From UBA1858 sp964636225 (GTDB lineage Bacteria; Pseudomonadota; Gammaproteobacteria; UBA4575), in contig CAZWQM010000002.1 of the NCBI GenBank assembly GCA_964636225.1, positions 96,280 through 160,279 of the forward strand: DNA of 64,000 bases. Reading direction: 5' to 3'. Position numbers and translations under genes: made by a program. Position 1 is the stretch's first letter. Every line of letters begins with the position of its first letter. The notes below the pieces were generated by a model. It made no database searches. It saw only the letters and a list, made by a program, of their open reading frames with translations, and was not told where the DNA came from. This document shows, piece after piece, positions 34,927 to 44,327 of the stretch.

Positions 34927-36586
34927 GGGCTTTGATAGAAATATTTAAAAGGATTACCGGAATAATACCAGTAACAACAATGGCTAACGCCGCTGTCGAG
35001 GAATCTGCAAGACGTTCATCTGAGGCAAGTTCATAGGTACGTACTGCAAGAGTATTAAAATTAAAGGGGCGCATTATTAATGTTGCGGGAAGTTCTTTCA
35101 TGACTTCCACAAAAACAAGTAGTGCGGCAGTAAGTAATCCACTGCGAATTAGCGGTAAGTGTATACGGTGCAGAGTTGTCAGCAGATTATTGCCGAGTAA
35201 TAAAGAGGCTTCATCAACCGAATGACTGATCTTGGCCAGACTGGCCTCCACAGTTTGCAGTCCTAAAGACAAAAAGCGCGCGGTATGCGCAAACACAAGT
35301 GCGAAAATAGTTCCAGTAAATATCAGGCCTGCATCAATTCCGAACTGATGGTTCATAAAATCGATCAGCCAGTTATCCAGGTGGCTAAAAATAATTAAAG
35401 TCCCCACGGCGATGATAGTGCCAGGAACAGCGTAACCCATAGCACTGAAGTTAATCAGGCCATTGATTAAGCTGCTTTTGCTTATGCGTTTACCGTAAGC
35501 GAGTATAGTAGCAATAGATAATGTAGCTAAGGCGGCACAGGCCGCAAGAAAAAAGCTGTTGAATGCCAGGCTCCAGAATTGATTGTCAACCATTTCGTTG
35601 GCGGTTTGAATCGCCCAACTGCCAAGTTGCATGACTGGAATAATGAATCCAAATAAAGGTGGTAATGTACAGGCAATGATGGCAAAAACAGATTGTCGTC
35701 CTTGCAGAAGAATTTCCCTGCTGTGTCGCGATGCATTATTGGGATTATGGTAGCGAATTCTTTTGCGTTGTCTTTGCTCCAACAGAAACAAGATGAAAAC
35801 TGTAAGCATTAAAATGCTGGATAGCTGGGCCGCCGTGACTGGTTCTCCAAAACCAAACCAGGTGCGAAAAATACCGGTAGTAAAAGTATCAATCCCAAAA
35901 TATTGTACCGTGCCAAAGTCAGCTAGCGTTTCCATCAATGCGAGTGTTATTCCAGCGGCAATGGCTGGTCGCGCCAGAGGAATGATTATGCGGAAAAGTC
36001 TGTCCAGATTGTTTGCGCCCAGCATGCGTGAAGCTTCAATCAGTTGCGGTGACTGGGTGATCAGTGTTGAGCGCGTTAATAGAAATACATAGGGATAAAG
36101 TGCAAAAGAAAACATCGCGATGGCACCGCCCAATGAACGAATTTCAGGGAACCAGTAATCGCCATAGCTCCAGTCAAATACTTCTCTTAGATAAGTTTGA
36201 ATGGGTCCGCTAAAATCCAGTACACCCGTGTAAGTGTAGGCAACAATATAGGCAGGAATGGAGAGTGGTAAAAGAAGCAGAAATTCAAATATGTGCTTTC
36301 CCGGGAAAGAATAGAGTGCACATAGCCATGCTGCGGGCACACCAATAATGAATGTGCCGATGGCTACGCCGCTGGCCAGGATAAGAGAATTCATCACGTA
36401 TTCAGCTAACACATTGTCAATAAGATGCTGCCAGGTTTCAGTATGAGGATGTAAATTAAACTGAATGACGATAATGATAGGCAGGGTAATAATCAGCGTA
36501 ATTAGCGCGATAGTGATAAACCAGCCAAGGGAAAAATTTCCACGCCTGAGTGAAGACGTGTTTGAAAGTTCTGGGTTGTTAGTCAT
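34916..36586 (-). CDS. fbpB: Iron(III) ABC transporter permease FbpB (fused)
   Basis: A 556-residue integral membrane protein with two permease halves, each with about six membrane helices and an EAA-loop (EASRMLGANNLDRLFRIIIPLARPA in the first, cut here to EASRMLGANN, and DEASLLLGNN in the second). It forms the channel for iron(III) in the inner membrane. It overlaps fbpC and lies 39 bases after fbpA. Confidence 0.9.
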   Translation of the reverse strand: MTNNPELSNTSSLRRGNFSLGWFITIALITLIITLPIIIVIQFNLHPHTETWQHLIDNVLAEYVMNSLILASGVAIGTFIIGVPAAWLCALYSFPGKHIFEFLLLLPLSIPAYIVAYTYTGVLDFSGPIQTYLREVFDWSYGDYWFPEIRSLGGAIAMFSFALYPYVFLLTRSTLITQSPQLIEASRMLGANNLDRLFRIIIPLARPAIAAGITLALMETLADFGTVQYFGIDTFTTGIFRTWFGFGEPVTAAQLSSILMLTVFILFLLEQRQRKRIRYHNPNNASRHSREILLQGRQSVFAIIACTLPPLFGFIIPVMQLGSWAIQTANEMVDNQFWSLAFNSFFLAACAALATLSIATILAYGKRISKSSLINGLINFSAMGYAVPGTIIAVGTLIIFSHLDNWLIDFMNHQFGIDAGLIFTGTIFALVFAHTARFLSLGLQTVEASLAKISHSVDEASLLLGNNLLTTLHRIHLPLIRSGLLTAALLVFVEVMKELPATLIMRPFNFNTLAVRTYELASDERLADSSTAALAIVVTGIIPVILLNISIKAHAR

Positions 36587-36625
36587 TAGCCAGAGTTTAA
36601 ATAGTGGTACAGGGTTGCCAGTGGG

Positions 36626-37645
36626 TTATCTCCATTTGGCTTTATCCATAACCTGAACTGCATTGGCATTTAATTCGCCAAGCTTGCTTAAATTCAATGT
36701 ATCGGCTTTGAATGGTCCCCAGCTTTCAAGTGTAGGATTGGACGGGATGCCGTCAATGACAGGATATTCCAGATTTACGTCGCTATACCAGGTTTGAGAT
36801 TCTTTAGTGAAAAGAAAGGCAATTAACTTATTCGCCAGCTCAAGGTGTTTTGCATGTTTGAGGATGCCTATGCCACTGATATTGACATGAGTGCCACGTC
36901 CGTTCTGATTAGGCCAGAAAAGACTAACCTTGTTTGCTATTGTCCGTTCCGACTCATTATCGTTCAGCATTTTTCCCAGATAGTATGAATTCACCAGTGC
37001 GACACTGCACTGGCCTGATGCCACGGCTTTTATTTGATCACGATCACCGCCCTGAGGTTTGCGAGCAAAATTGCTAACAAAAGCATTGGTCCATTTCTGG
37101 GTGGCCTCCACACCATCATTAGCAATCAGTGAAGCAACCAGGGATTGGTTATAGATATTATTGGAGGAGCGCACACAGATTTTATTTTTCCACTTTGGTG
37201 TTGCTAAATCTTCATAGGTAGAAAGTTCGGAAGCGGATACCTGCTGATGATTATAAATGATCACGCGCGCGCGCAAGGACAGACCCATCCAGAAGCCATC
37301 TGCATCTCGGTACTGTGCCGGCGCCAGTTGAAGAATGGCCGGATCGGAAATGGGTTGTAGTAAATCTGCGCTTTTTGCTCGATGCAGACGACCGGCGTCG
37401 ACCGTGATGAAAACATCAGCGGGCGAATTTTTTCCTTCATTACTGAGACGCTGAATGAGTGCGTCGGCCTTACTGGTGACTAAATTAACCTCTACGTCAT
37501 TCCGTTGTGCAAATTGATCAAGTAAGGGACGAATGTAGGCTTCCTGACGTGCAGAATAGACATTGAGCTGATCTTGTGCATGGGAAAGTTGTGCGAATGT
37601 GCAACACAGTGTAATGTAAAGTATTGATTTAATATAAAATTTCAA
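36626..37645 (-). CDS. fbpA: Iron(III)-binding periplasmic protein FbpA
   Basis: A 339-residue periplasmic binding protein (signal about 1-24, cut near LSHAQ; mature opening LNVYSARQEAYIRPLL). The paired tyrosines typical of FbpA iron binding appear in LVNSYYLGKM. I set the start at TTG 37643-37645, with AAGGA nine bases upstream. An ATG at 37723 lies inside the Fur-type operator and would place the operator within the coding region. First gene of fbpABC. Confidence 0.88.
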   Translation of the reverse strand: MKFYIKSILYITLCCTFAQLSHAQDQLNVYSARQEAYIRPLLDQFAQRNDVEVNLVTSKADALIQRLSNEGKNSPADVFITVDAGRLHRAKSADLLQPISDPAILQLAPAQYRDADGFWMGLSLRARVIIYNHQQVSASELSTYEDLATPKWKNKICVRSSNNIYNQSLVASLIANDGVEATQKWTNAFVSNFARKPQGGDRDQIKAVASGQCSVALVNSYYLGKMLNDNESERTIANKVSLFWPNQNGRGTHVNISGIGILKHAKHLELANKLIAFLFTKESQTWYSDVNLEYPVIDGIPSNPTLESWGPFKADTLNLSKLGELNANAVQVMDKAKWR

Positions 37646-37700
37646 AATTTCCAATCCTTGTAAATAGGTCGATGTATGGTTACTGTTGCTACTGATACTA

Positions 37701-37729
37701 ACACAAATGAGAGGTATTCTCATTTGTGT
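37701..37729. promoter_or_regulatory. Fur box upstream of fbpA
   Basis: Twelve-base arms are exact reverse complements around GGTAT. The inner 19-mer (37706-37724) reads AATGAGAGGTATTCTCATT, a 9-1-9 Fur-type box with only one mismatched pair. It lies 56 bases upstream of the chosen fbpA start, so iron repression of fbpABC is expected. Confidence 0.85.
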
Positions 37730-37800
37730 ATTATCTTTTATTTGACCTGCATCAGTAAATCAAGTTTTAAATAAAGTCTTGAATCTTGGCTGATCTGAAA

Positions 37801-40605
37801 ATGCCTGACACTGTAAACATAAGTGAAAAAATTCTGGCTCATTGGAAGGAGTTTGAGGCTCGGCACGCGCTGCCAGGAGAAGTAGTCCAGAACTCAGTGC
37901 GAATTCAATCGCTGTGGCAACAAAGTGCCTACTGTGAGCGTATTTCCACACGTTCACCACAATGGCTGAATGAATTGGTGATGCTTGAAGCATGCTCGCT
38001 AAATAAGGCGGCGTTGCTGCAAACAATTCATCAGGCGCTGAGCGAAGTGAATGAAGAAGATCTATTCAAACAGCGTTTGCGCGAAGTGCGCCATCAGGGC
38101 TTATTGCATATATGCTGGAAAGATCTGGTGTTAAATGCGGATGTGCTTGAAGTGTTGGACGAGTTATCAAGCCTTGCGGAGGCGTGTGTGCAAGTAGCGG
38201 CCGACTGGATGCAAGCATCTTTAAAGGATAAATATGGCGTACCTCGCAGTTCCGATGGACAGGAAGTCCATTTTGTAATCATCGCGATGGGTAAATTGGG
38301 GGGAGGTGAGCTGAATTTCTCTTCCGACATCGATGTGATGTTTTGTTATTCCAATGCAGGTGAGACAGATGGAAAGCGGTCCATTTCAAACCAGGAATTC
38401 TTTACCAAATATGCTCAGGGTCTGATTGATTTACTTTCAGGTGTTACTTCTGATGGATTTGTCTACCGAGTAGATTCTCGTTTGCGCCCATTTGGAGACT
38501 CGGGCCCGTTAGTGGTGAACTTCAATCATGTCGAAGACTACCTGCAGGTGCATGGGCGTGAATGGGAACGCTATGCATTTGTTAAAGCACGCGTCATATA
38601 TGGCCAGTCAAGTGATCATGCTCAGTTTGAGCGAATGAGAACTTCTTTTGTTTATCGCAAATACATCGATTTTGGAGTGATTAATACTCTGCGCGAAATG
38701 AGGGACTTAATTGCGCAGGAAATGCTGAAAAAAGGCAATTTGAAAAATATTAAACTGGGTGTAGGAGGAATTCGCGAAATTGAATTCATTGTTCAATTCT
38801 TTCAACTTGTGCATGGCGGCAATAATCCGCGCTTACAAACACGAAAAATTATTCATGCATTATCAGAAATCCAGTCTTCTGGCTACTTGAGTGAACAGGA
38901 CGTTTATAAATTGGTTACCGCCTACCGGTTTTTGCGTCAGGTCGAAAACCGGTTGCAAATGTTTAATGATGAGCAAACGCATGTTATTCCTGAAAGCCAG
39001 CAAAAATTACAAGTGCTTTCGCAATCCATGGGTTTCACTACGGCCGAAGATTTTATGCGGGCATTGCAGGTACAGCAGAATTCTGTGAGTGATGTATTTG
39101 GCAAAATACGTAGCGATAAGCACGAAAATGAGGATGATGTTTATGTGCAGGTCTGGAAAAAGTTATCCCAGGCCGCGAGCGATGAATCCAGCGAGACACT
39201 GAGCGTTTCAGGATACTCTGATTTTGCACCTATTGCAGAGAAAATTTGTGCACTACTGAAAAGCTCGGCATACAAGAATCAGGATGAACAGGGTCGAAAC
39301 CGGCTTGATTTGTTTATGCCATGCTTTTTAAGAGAATTAAAACAAGTCGATTCTGCTGAGATCGTGATTAATCGTCTGGCGCTATTGCTGCAGAACATTT
39401 TGCGACGTTCAGTTTACCTGGTCTTGCTGTACGAGAATGAACACGTCTTAAAGCAGCTTATTGCCGTGGCGTATGCCAGTCCCTGGATTGCAAAACACCT
39501 TACCTCCTATCCTTTGTTATTGGATGAATTGGCGGTCGATTCTGAAGAAGAATACCTGTTAAACAAACAAGACATTGCGCAGCAATTTTCAAATGAAATA
39601 TTGGCCTATGATCAACTGGAATATGACGTTATTCTAGAACGTGTTCGAATGTTTAAGCATGCACGCGAATTACGCGTGGCTTGTGCAGATGTACAGGATA
39701 AAATCCCTGTAATGAAGGTAAGTGATCAACTCAGCTGGACGGCGGAAGCGATTATCCATGGTTGTGTTAGATATCTGGAAAAAACATACGATCCATTAAT
39801 GAAAGACTGCCTGGCGGTGATTGCTTTTGGCAAACTGGGCGGGCTTGAGCTGAGTTATGGATCAGACCTGGATCTGGTGTACATGGCGCAGAATCCGCAG
39901 CAGTTCTCGCATGCTACCGATTCCAGTGTGCGTTATGTAATCAAGACAACGAGATTTGCCCAGCGCCTGACGCAAATGTTAACGCTGCAGACGGTGTCCG
40001 GACGCCTATATGATGTAGATAACCGCTTAAGGCCAGATGGAGAATCGGGTGCCATGGTACCCTCTTTGGCATTTATGGAAGAGTATTATCAAACCCGAGC
40101 CTGGACCTGGGAATTACAGGCACTGGTACGTGCGCGTTGTGTGGCGGGTTCGGAGCTACTGCAAATGCAATTTGAGCAAATGCGCGAGAAAATAATCTCT
40201 CAGCCCAGGGAAGAGCAAAAACTTGCTATTGAAGTAATCGAAATGCGCAAAAAAATGCTCGAAACCAAAGCAAGCAAAATTCCAGGTGTATTTAACATTA
40301 AAAACGATGAAGGAGGTATCACGGATATCGAATTCATGGTTCAATACGCGGTTCTCGCACATGCTTACAAGGATAAGTCCTTGTGTGAATATTCGGATAA
40401 TGTGCGTCTGCTTGAGTGTCTGGTGAGTGCCGGATTCCTGGAAAGCACAATGGCTTTCGAATTAACGGATATTTACTGCCGTTTTCGTAACATCATGCAT
40501 CGCATTGCACTGCAGGCCGAAAAGCCCGAAGCCAAACAGGCAGAGTATGCGCAGGAAAGAAAAGTCGTAAGAGATTGCTGGAATAAAATTTTAGGCAAAC
40601 ATTAA
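37801..40605 (+). CDS. glnE: Glutamine synthetase adenylyltransferase/adenylyl-removing enzyme GlnE
   Basis: A 934-residue GlnE (E. coli 946). Two nucleotidyltransferase domains each have the metal-binding motif: GELNFSSDIDVMF near 165 in the N-terminal adenylyl-removing half and GLELSYGSDLDLVY near 685 in the C-terminal adenylylating half. It controls glutamine synthetase by adenylylation according to nitrogen status. An in-frame TTG at 37786 would add five residues; ATG at 37801 is preferred. The length and open frame make it a good check on sequence quality. Confidence 0.94.
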   Translation: MPDTVNISEKILAHWKEFEARHALPGEVVQNSVRIQSLWQQSAYCERISTRSPQWLNELVMLEACSLNKAALLQTIHQALSEVNEEDLFKQRLREVRHQGLLHICWKDLVLNADVLEVLDELSSLAEACVQVAADWMQASLKDKYGVPRSSDGQEVHFVIIAMGKLGGGELNFSSDIDVMFCYSNAGETDGKRSISNQEFFTKYAQGLIDLLSGVTSDGFVYRVDSRLRPFGDSGPLVVNFNHVEDYLQVHGREWERYAFVKARVIYGQSSDHAQFERMRTSFVYRKYIDFGVINTLREMRDLIAQEMLKKGNLKNIKLGVGGIREIEFIVQFFQLVHGGNNPRLQTRKIIHALSEIQSSGYLSEQDVYKLVTAYRFLRQVENRLQMFNDEQTHVIPESQQKLQVLSQSMGFTTAEDFMRALQVQQNSVSDVFGKIRSDKHENEDDVYVQVWKKLSQAASDESSETLSVSGYSDFAPIAEKICALLKSSAYKNQDEQGRNRLDLFMPCFLRELKQVDSAEIVINRLALLLQNILRRSVYLVLLYENEHVLKQLIAVAYASPWIAKHLTSYPLLLDELAVDSEEEYLLNKQDIAQQFSNEILAYDQLEYDVILERVRMFKHARELRVACADVQDKIPVMKVSDQLSWTAEAIIHGCVRYLEKTYDPLMKDCLAVIAFGKLGGLELSYGSDLDLVYMAQNPQQFSHATDSSVRYVIKTTRFAQRLTQMLTLQTVSGRLYDVDNRLRPDGESGAMVPSLAFMEEYYQTRAWTWELQALVRARCVAGSELLQMQFEQMREKIISQPREEQKLAIEVIEMRKKMLETKASKIPGVFNIKNDEGGITDIEFMVQYAVLAHAYKDKSLCEYSDNVRLLECLVSAGFLESTMAFELTDIYCRFRNIMHRIALQAEKPEAKQAEYAQERKVVRDCWNKILGKH

Positions 40606-40626
40606 AAAAGGAATAGGAGTTAGGTT

Positions 40627-41550
40627 ATGTCAATGTCGGATCGGGATGGAGTTATTTGGCGTGATGGTGAAATGATTGATTGGCGGAAAGCTGAAACACA
40701 TGTATTAACTCACACGTTACATTATGGTGCGGGCGTATTTGAAGGGGTACGCGCCTATGATGCCAAACAGGGAACTTCTATCTTTCGTCTTCATGACCAC
40801 ACAAAACGCCTGCTAAATTCGGCAAAAATTATTGGAATGAAAGTACCCTTTAGCCAGGAACAGCTTGATCAGGCTCAGGTAGACGTGGTTAAAGCGAATG
40901 ATATGAAATATGGCTATATTCGCCCTATGTGCTTTTATGGCTCCGAAGGAATGGGTTTGCGTGCTGACAACCTGCAAGTGCATTGTATTATTGCGGCCTG
41001 GGAATGGGGTGCCTACATGGGCAAAGAATGTCTGGAAAATGGCATTCGTGTTAAAACTTCCTCATATACGCGCCATCACGTTAACGCCACTATGTGTAAA
41101 GCCAAAGTTAACGGACACTATGTAAACTCGATGCTGGCACTTCAGGAAGCAGCAAAAGATGGCTACGATGAAGCGTTATTGCTGGATCCTCAGGGATTCG
41201 TCGCAGAAGGCAGTGGTGAGAATGTATTTATTGTTAGAGATGGTGTGTTATATACACCCGAACTCAGTTCTGCACTGGACGGAATAACACGTAAAACAAT
41301 TATAAGTCTGGCCAAAGAAATGAACATTCCGGTGGTTGAAAAACAAATCTCGCGGGATGAAGTATATATATCAGATGAAGCTTTCTTTACGGGTACGGCG
41401 GCAGAAGTGACACCAATTCGTGAACTGGATAATCGTCCCATTGGTACCGGTACACGAGGCCCGCTGACTGAAAAGTTACAGTCCAGTTACTTTGATATTG
41501 TGCACGGTGAAGTCGATAGATATACGCATTGGTTAACACCAGCCTGTTGA
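40627..41550 (+). CDS. ilvE: Branched-chain amino acid aminotransferase IlvE
   Basis: A 307-residue class IV PLP aminotransferase. Conserved HYGAGVFEGVRAY, the PLP lysine stretch KAKVNGHYVNS, EGSGENVFIV and FFTGTAAEVTP are present. It transaminates the branched-chain keto acids. AGGAG precedes the ATG, 21 bases after glnE, so it is likely co-transcribed with glnE and hldE. Confidence 0.94.
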   Translation: MSMSDRDGVIWRDGEMIDWRKAETHVLTHTLHYGAGVFEGVRAYDAKQGTSIFRLHDHTKRLLNSAKIIGMKVPFSQEQLDQAQVDVVKANDMKYGYIRPMCFYGSEGMGLRADNLQVHCIIAAWEWGAYMGKECLENGIRVKTSSYTRHHVNATMCKAKVNGHYVNSMLALQEAAKDGYDEALLLDPQGFVAEGSGENVFIVRDGVLYTPELSSALDGITRKTIISLAKEMNIPVVEKQISRDEVYISDEAFFTGTAAEVTPIRELDNRPIGTGTRGPLTEKLQSSYFDIVHGEVDRYTHWLTPAC

Positions 41551-41578
41551 AAATTTTGTCAATCATCCAGGGTTTAAT

Positions 41579-42979
41579 ATGGGTGTTCATATATTAGTTA
41601 TCGGTGATGTCATGCTGGATCGTTACTGGCATGCAGATGCCAATCGAATTTCACCGGAAGCGCCCGTGCCGGTGGCGAGCATCACGGATACTCATGACCG
41701 TGCAGGGGGTGCCGCCAATGTGGCGCAGAATATCAGTGCTCTGGGTGCTGAAGTGACATTGCTTGGAGCGATTGGTGAAGACCAGGAAGGTGAAATCCTG
41801 CAGCGTATCCTGCATAAACAGGATATTCAGACTCGGCTGATATCCAGTGCAGATATTAGAACAACCTCTAAAATTAGGGTTGTCAGCCGCAACCAACAAT
41901 TAATACGTCTTGATTTTGATGATCAGGCTTATGCATGCAGTGCTGAAATCAACGATGAGTTATTAGATTGTATAGATGATTGCTCAGTAGTGCTTCTCTC
42001 GGATTATGGTAAAGGTGTATTGCTTGATGCGCAGGGCATTATCAATGTTGCCAATGATAGGGGTATAAGAGTTGTCGTTGATCCTAAAGGCACAGATTTT
42101 TCTAAATATAAAAATGCATCGGTGGTGACACCTAATTATTCAGAATTTTGCGCCGTCGTTGGAGAATGTTTGTCGGAACAGGAGATCTACGAAAAAGCGC
42201 GAAATTTATGTGTAGAGAATAATTTTGAAGCACTGCTAATTACGCGCAGTGAAAAAGGTATGACATTGATCATGCAAGATGGCGATGTTACTAACTTTGC
42301 GGCACAAATGCGTGAAGTCTATGATGTGACGGGGGCTGGAGATACGGTAATTTCAGCATTTTCAATGAGCTTGGCGGCAGAAGGTGATTTTAAACAGGCC
42401 GCCATGGTTGCTAATATTGCTGCTGGTATCGTGGTTGGAAAATTTGGTGCGGCGACCGTGTCAGCCGAAGAATTATCGCACGGTATGCTGGGTTATGAGT
42501 GTGCAAACAGTAAACTGGTAAACAGTGATTTTTTATCAAAGCGTATTGAAGATGCGCATGCAAAGAAGCACAAGGTTGTTTTTACCAATGGCTGTTTTGA
42601 TGTTTTGCATAAGGGGCATGCGCACTTGCTAAGAGAAGCCTCCAGACTTGGCGATATAGTTGTGGTTGCATTAAATTCCGATGCTTCGGTACGCCGTCTT
42701 AAAGGTGATGAGCGTCCCATAAATCATCTTCAGGATCGTGCCGAAATGCTTTCGTACTTTTCGTCCGTTGACTGGATTGTCAGCTTTGATGAAGATACAC
42801 CAGAAGAGTTGATTGAAAAATTAAACCCGGACGTACTGGTGAAAGGCGGTGATTACGAGCCAGATGAAATCGTCGGTGCAGAGTATGTTCGGCAAAATGG
42901 TGGTGAAGTAAAAGTTATTCCTTTTGTTGATGGCTACTCAACGAGCGGTATTATCTCTGCTATTCTCGCGAAAAATTAA
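41579..42979 (+). CDS. hldE: Bifunctional heptose kinase/adenylyltransferase HldE
   Basis: A 466-residue fusion. The N-terminal ribokinase-like domain carries GGAANVAQN and DVTGAGDTVIS. The C-terminal cytidylyltransferase-like domain has FTNGCFDVLHKGH. It makes ADP-heptose precursor for the LPS core. The N-terminus opens at IGDVMLDRYW, about ten residues shorter than E. coli HldE. The LPS core genes downstream are consistent with this role. Confidence 0.93.
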   Translation: MGVHILVIGDVMLDRYWHADANRISPEAPVPVASITDTHDRAGGAANVAQNISALGAEVTLLGAIGEDQEGEILQRILHKQDIQTRLISSADIRTTSKIRVVSRNQQLIRLDFDDQAYACSAEINDELLDCIDDCSVVLLSDYGKGVLLDAQGIINVANDRGIRVVVDPKGTDFSKYKNASVVTPNYSEFCAVVGECLSEQEIYEKARNLCVENNFEALLITRSEKGMTLIMQDGDVTNFAAQMREVYDVTGAGDTVISAFSMSLAAEGDFKQAAMVANIAAGIVVGKFGAATVSAEELSHGMLGYECANSKLVNSDFLSKRIEDAHAKKHKVVFTNGCFDVLHKGHAHLLREASRLGDIVVVALNSDASVRRLKGDERPINHLQDRAEMLSYFSSVDWIVSFDEDTPEELIEKLNPDVLVKGGDYEPDEIVGAEYVRQNGGEVKVIPFVDGYSTSGIISAILAKN

Positions 42980-43182
42980 AAGTAATCAATACTTTCCTTT
43001 AACCACGGTTAAACTGGTTTAAGCATGTGCTGCAGTTGATACCGGCTGTTCATTTTTTCAGTGTTTGTCAGTCAGTTTAAGCCGCTAGTCGGTGGATTTG
43101 TGAAAGGTGTTCGATTATTGATGGGGTTATTCTTGTATATTGACCCTACTTAAAAAATTAATCGACGAAACATCGTGCCATC

Positions 43183-43395
43183 ATGAAAGAATTCATTGTT
43201 ACATTTAATTTGCTTGCAGAAGATTATGATCAGGCGAAAAAAATCAGTGAGCCTATTTGCAAATACTTTCTTAAAGATAACATGTGCACGCTTGAGTCTG
43301 TTCGCATCAAAAACCCTGAGCGGGTCGAGCGTAGCAGTGGCAGAAGAAAAACAGATAAATCCTGGTTAAACAGTTTTGGTTATCTGGAAAAATAA
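43183..43395 (+). CDS. Small protein of unknown function
   Basis: A 70-residue basic protein (EFIVTFNLLAEDYDQAKKI then CKYF and MCTLESVRIKN, with a charged SSGRRKTDKSW tail). No membrane segment or signal. No family is recognised and no clear Shine-Dalgarno precedes the ATG, so the coding call rests on an uninterrupted frame with protein-like composition. Confidence 0.45.
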   Translation: MKEFIVTFNLLAEDYDQAKKISEPICKYFLKDNMCTLESVRIKNPERVERSSGRRKTDKSWLNSFGYLEK

Positions 43396-43414
43396 TCAAA
43401 TATGAGGCGCGAAT

Positions 43415-44305
43415 CTAATGGCGCTTTTTGGTTATTTTAAACCATTTGTAAATATTGAATCCTCCACGCATCCAGAACTTCAGGATGGTTTTTTCCAATA
43501 TGCTTGCGTTCCTGTCCAGATATAATTCAAGACACTGGCTTGCATCTATATTAGGGACACTGAATCTTCTAATGCAGCGAATATTCAGCAATTTTTTTTT
43601 CCAGCGATTCTCATTATGTGCAAACTGCACTTTGTCCAGATCGATTAGAGTGAAATTCATTTCTCGAACGCTATCCAGTGTGATTTTTTGAATGTTTGAA
43701 ATGGGAGAGGTCAATAAAAAATTTCCGGCATGTGGGTCGCCGTGACGAATATTATTTGCATGAAGCTTACGAATAATTTTGGCGAGTGACTGAGAGATGC
43801 CAATTATAATCAGTTCGGCATTTTGATTGTTTTGGCGTAATTGTTTGCAAAGATCAAAAACTGCCATGCTGGCGTTGACTTTCTCGTAGAGTAAATATGA
43901 CTTTTTAGTTTGTGCTGAATGCTTGCATGTCCAGTGAGCCAGTACCTTGGGGCTGTTAACATCAATCTTGTTTAATGCAATTCCTCCATAATAGGCGTTT
44001 AAGCTATAATTCTTGAATAAGCTGACCAACATAAGGTTGAGTCTTCGATACCAGCGATAATGCCTGGATATTTGAGAGACTTTTAAGACGATATCTTTAT
44101 CTACAGCGGGAAGATGAAAACTGTATAAGTGGTTGCGTTTTCGGCTATGTAACTGCATGCGGTTTGCGTCGGATTCGTGTTTTTCAAACTGCAGTTTCTT
44201 TATCCATTGCTGTAGTGCCAGATTGTTTGAATGTTCGGGGCTGATAATATATTCCCCGAGAGCATAGGGAGTGGGATTTTGACGAATGTCTTCAGGAATA
44301 TACAC
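43415..44305 (-). CDS. LPS-kinase-like (RIO/WaaP fold) protein
   Basis: A 296-residue protein kinase-fold enzyme with a lysine near 75 (DIVLKV), the catalytic loop IRHGDPHAGN (His188-Asn195) and the metal-binding DLDKV near Asp222. The HGDPHAGN loop is typical of lipopolysaccharide core kinases. It lies opposite to waaF with only about 22 bases between them and starts at GTG 44303-44305. It probably phosphorylates a core heptose or Kdo; the exact site is not known. Confidence 0.7.
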   Translation of the reverse strand: MYIPEDIRQNPTPYALGEYIISPEHSNNLALQQWIKKLQFEKHESDANRMQLHSRKRNHLYSFHLPAVDKDIVLKVSQISRHYRWYRRLNLMLVSLFKNYSLNAYYGGIALNKIDVNSPKVLAHWTCKHSAQTKKSYLLYEKVNASMAVFDLCKQLRQNNQNAELIIIGISQSLAKIIRKLHANNIRHGDPHAGNFLLTSPISNIQKITLDSVREMNFTLIDLDKVQFAHNENRWKKKLLNIRCIRRFSVPNIDASQCLELYLDRNASILEKTILKFWMRGGFNIYKWFKITKKRH

Positions 44306-44327
44306 AGTAGATTAATTGGAGTAGAGA

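Noticed and set aside
37786..37800. TTG start for glnE five codons upstream
   Set aside because: ATG at 37801 fits the family length and no better Shine-Dalgarno supports the TTG.
43396..43440. Terminator after the small protein gene at 43.2 kb
   Set aside because: Only a four-base GCGC pairing before a short T-run; too weak to call.
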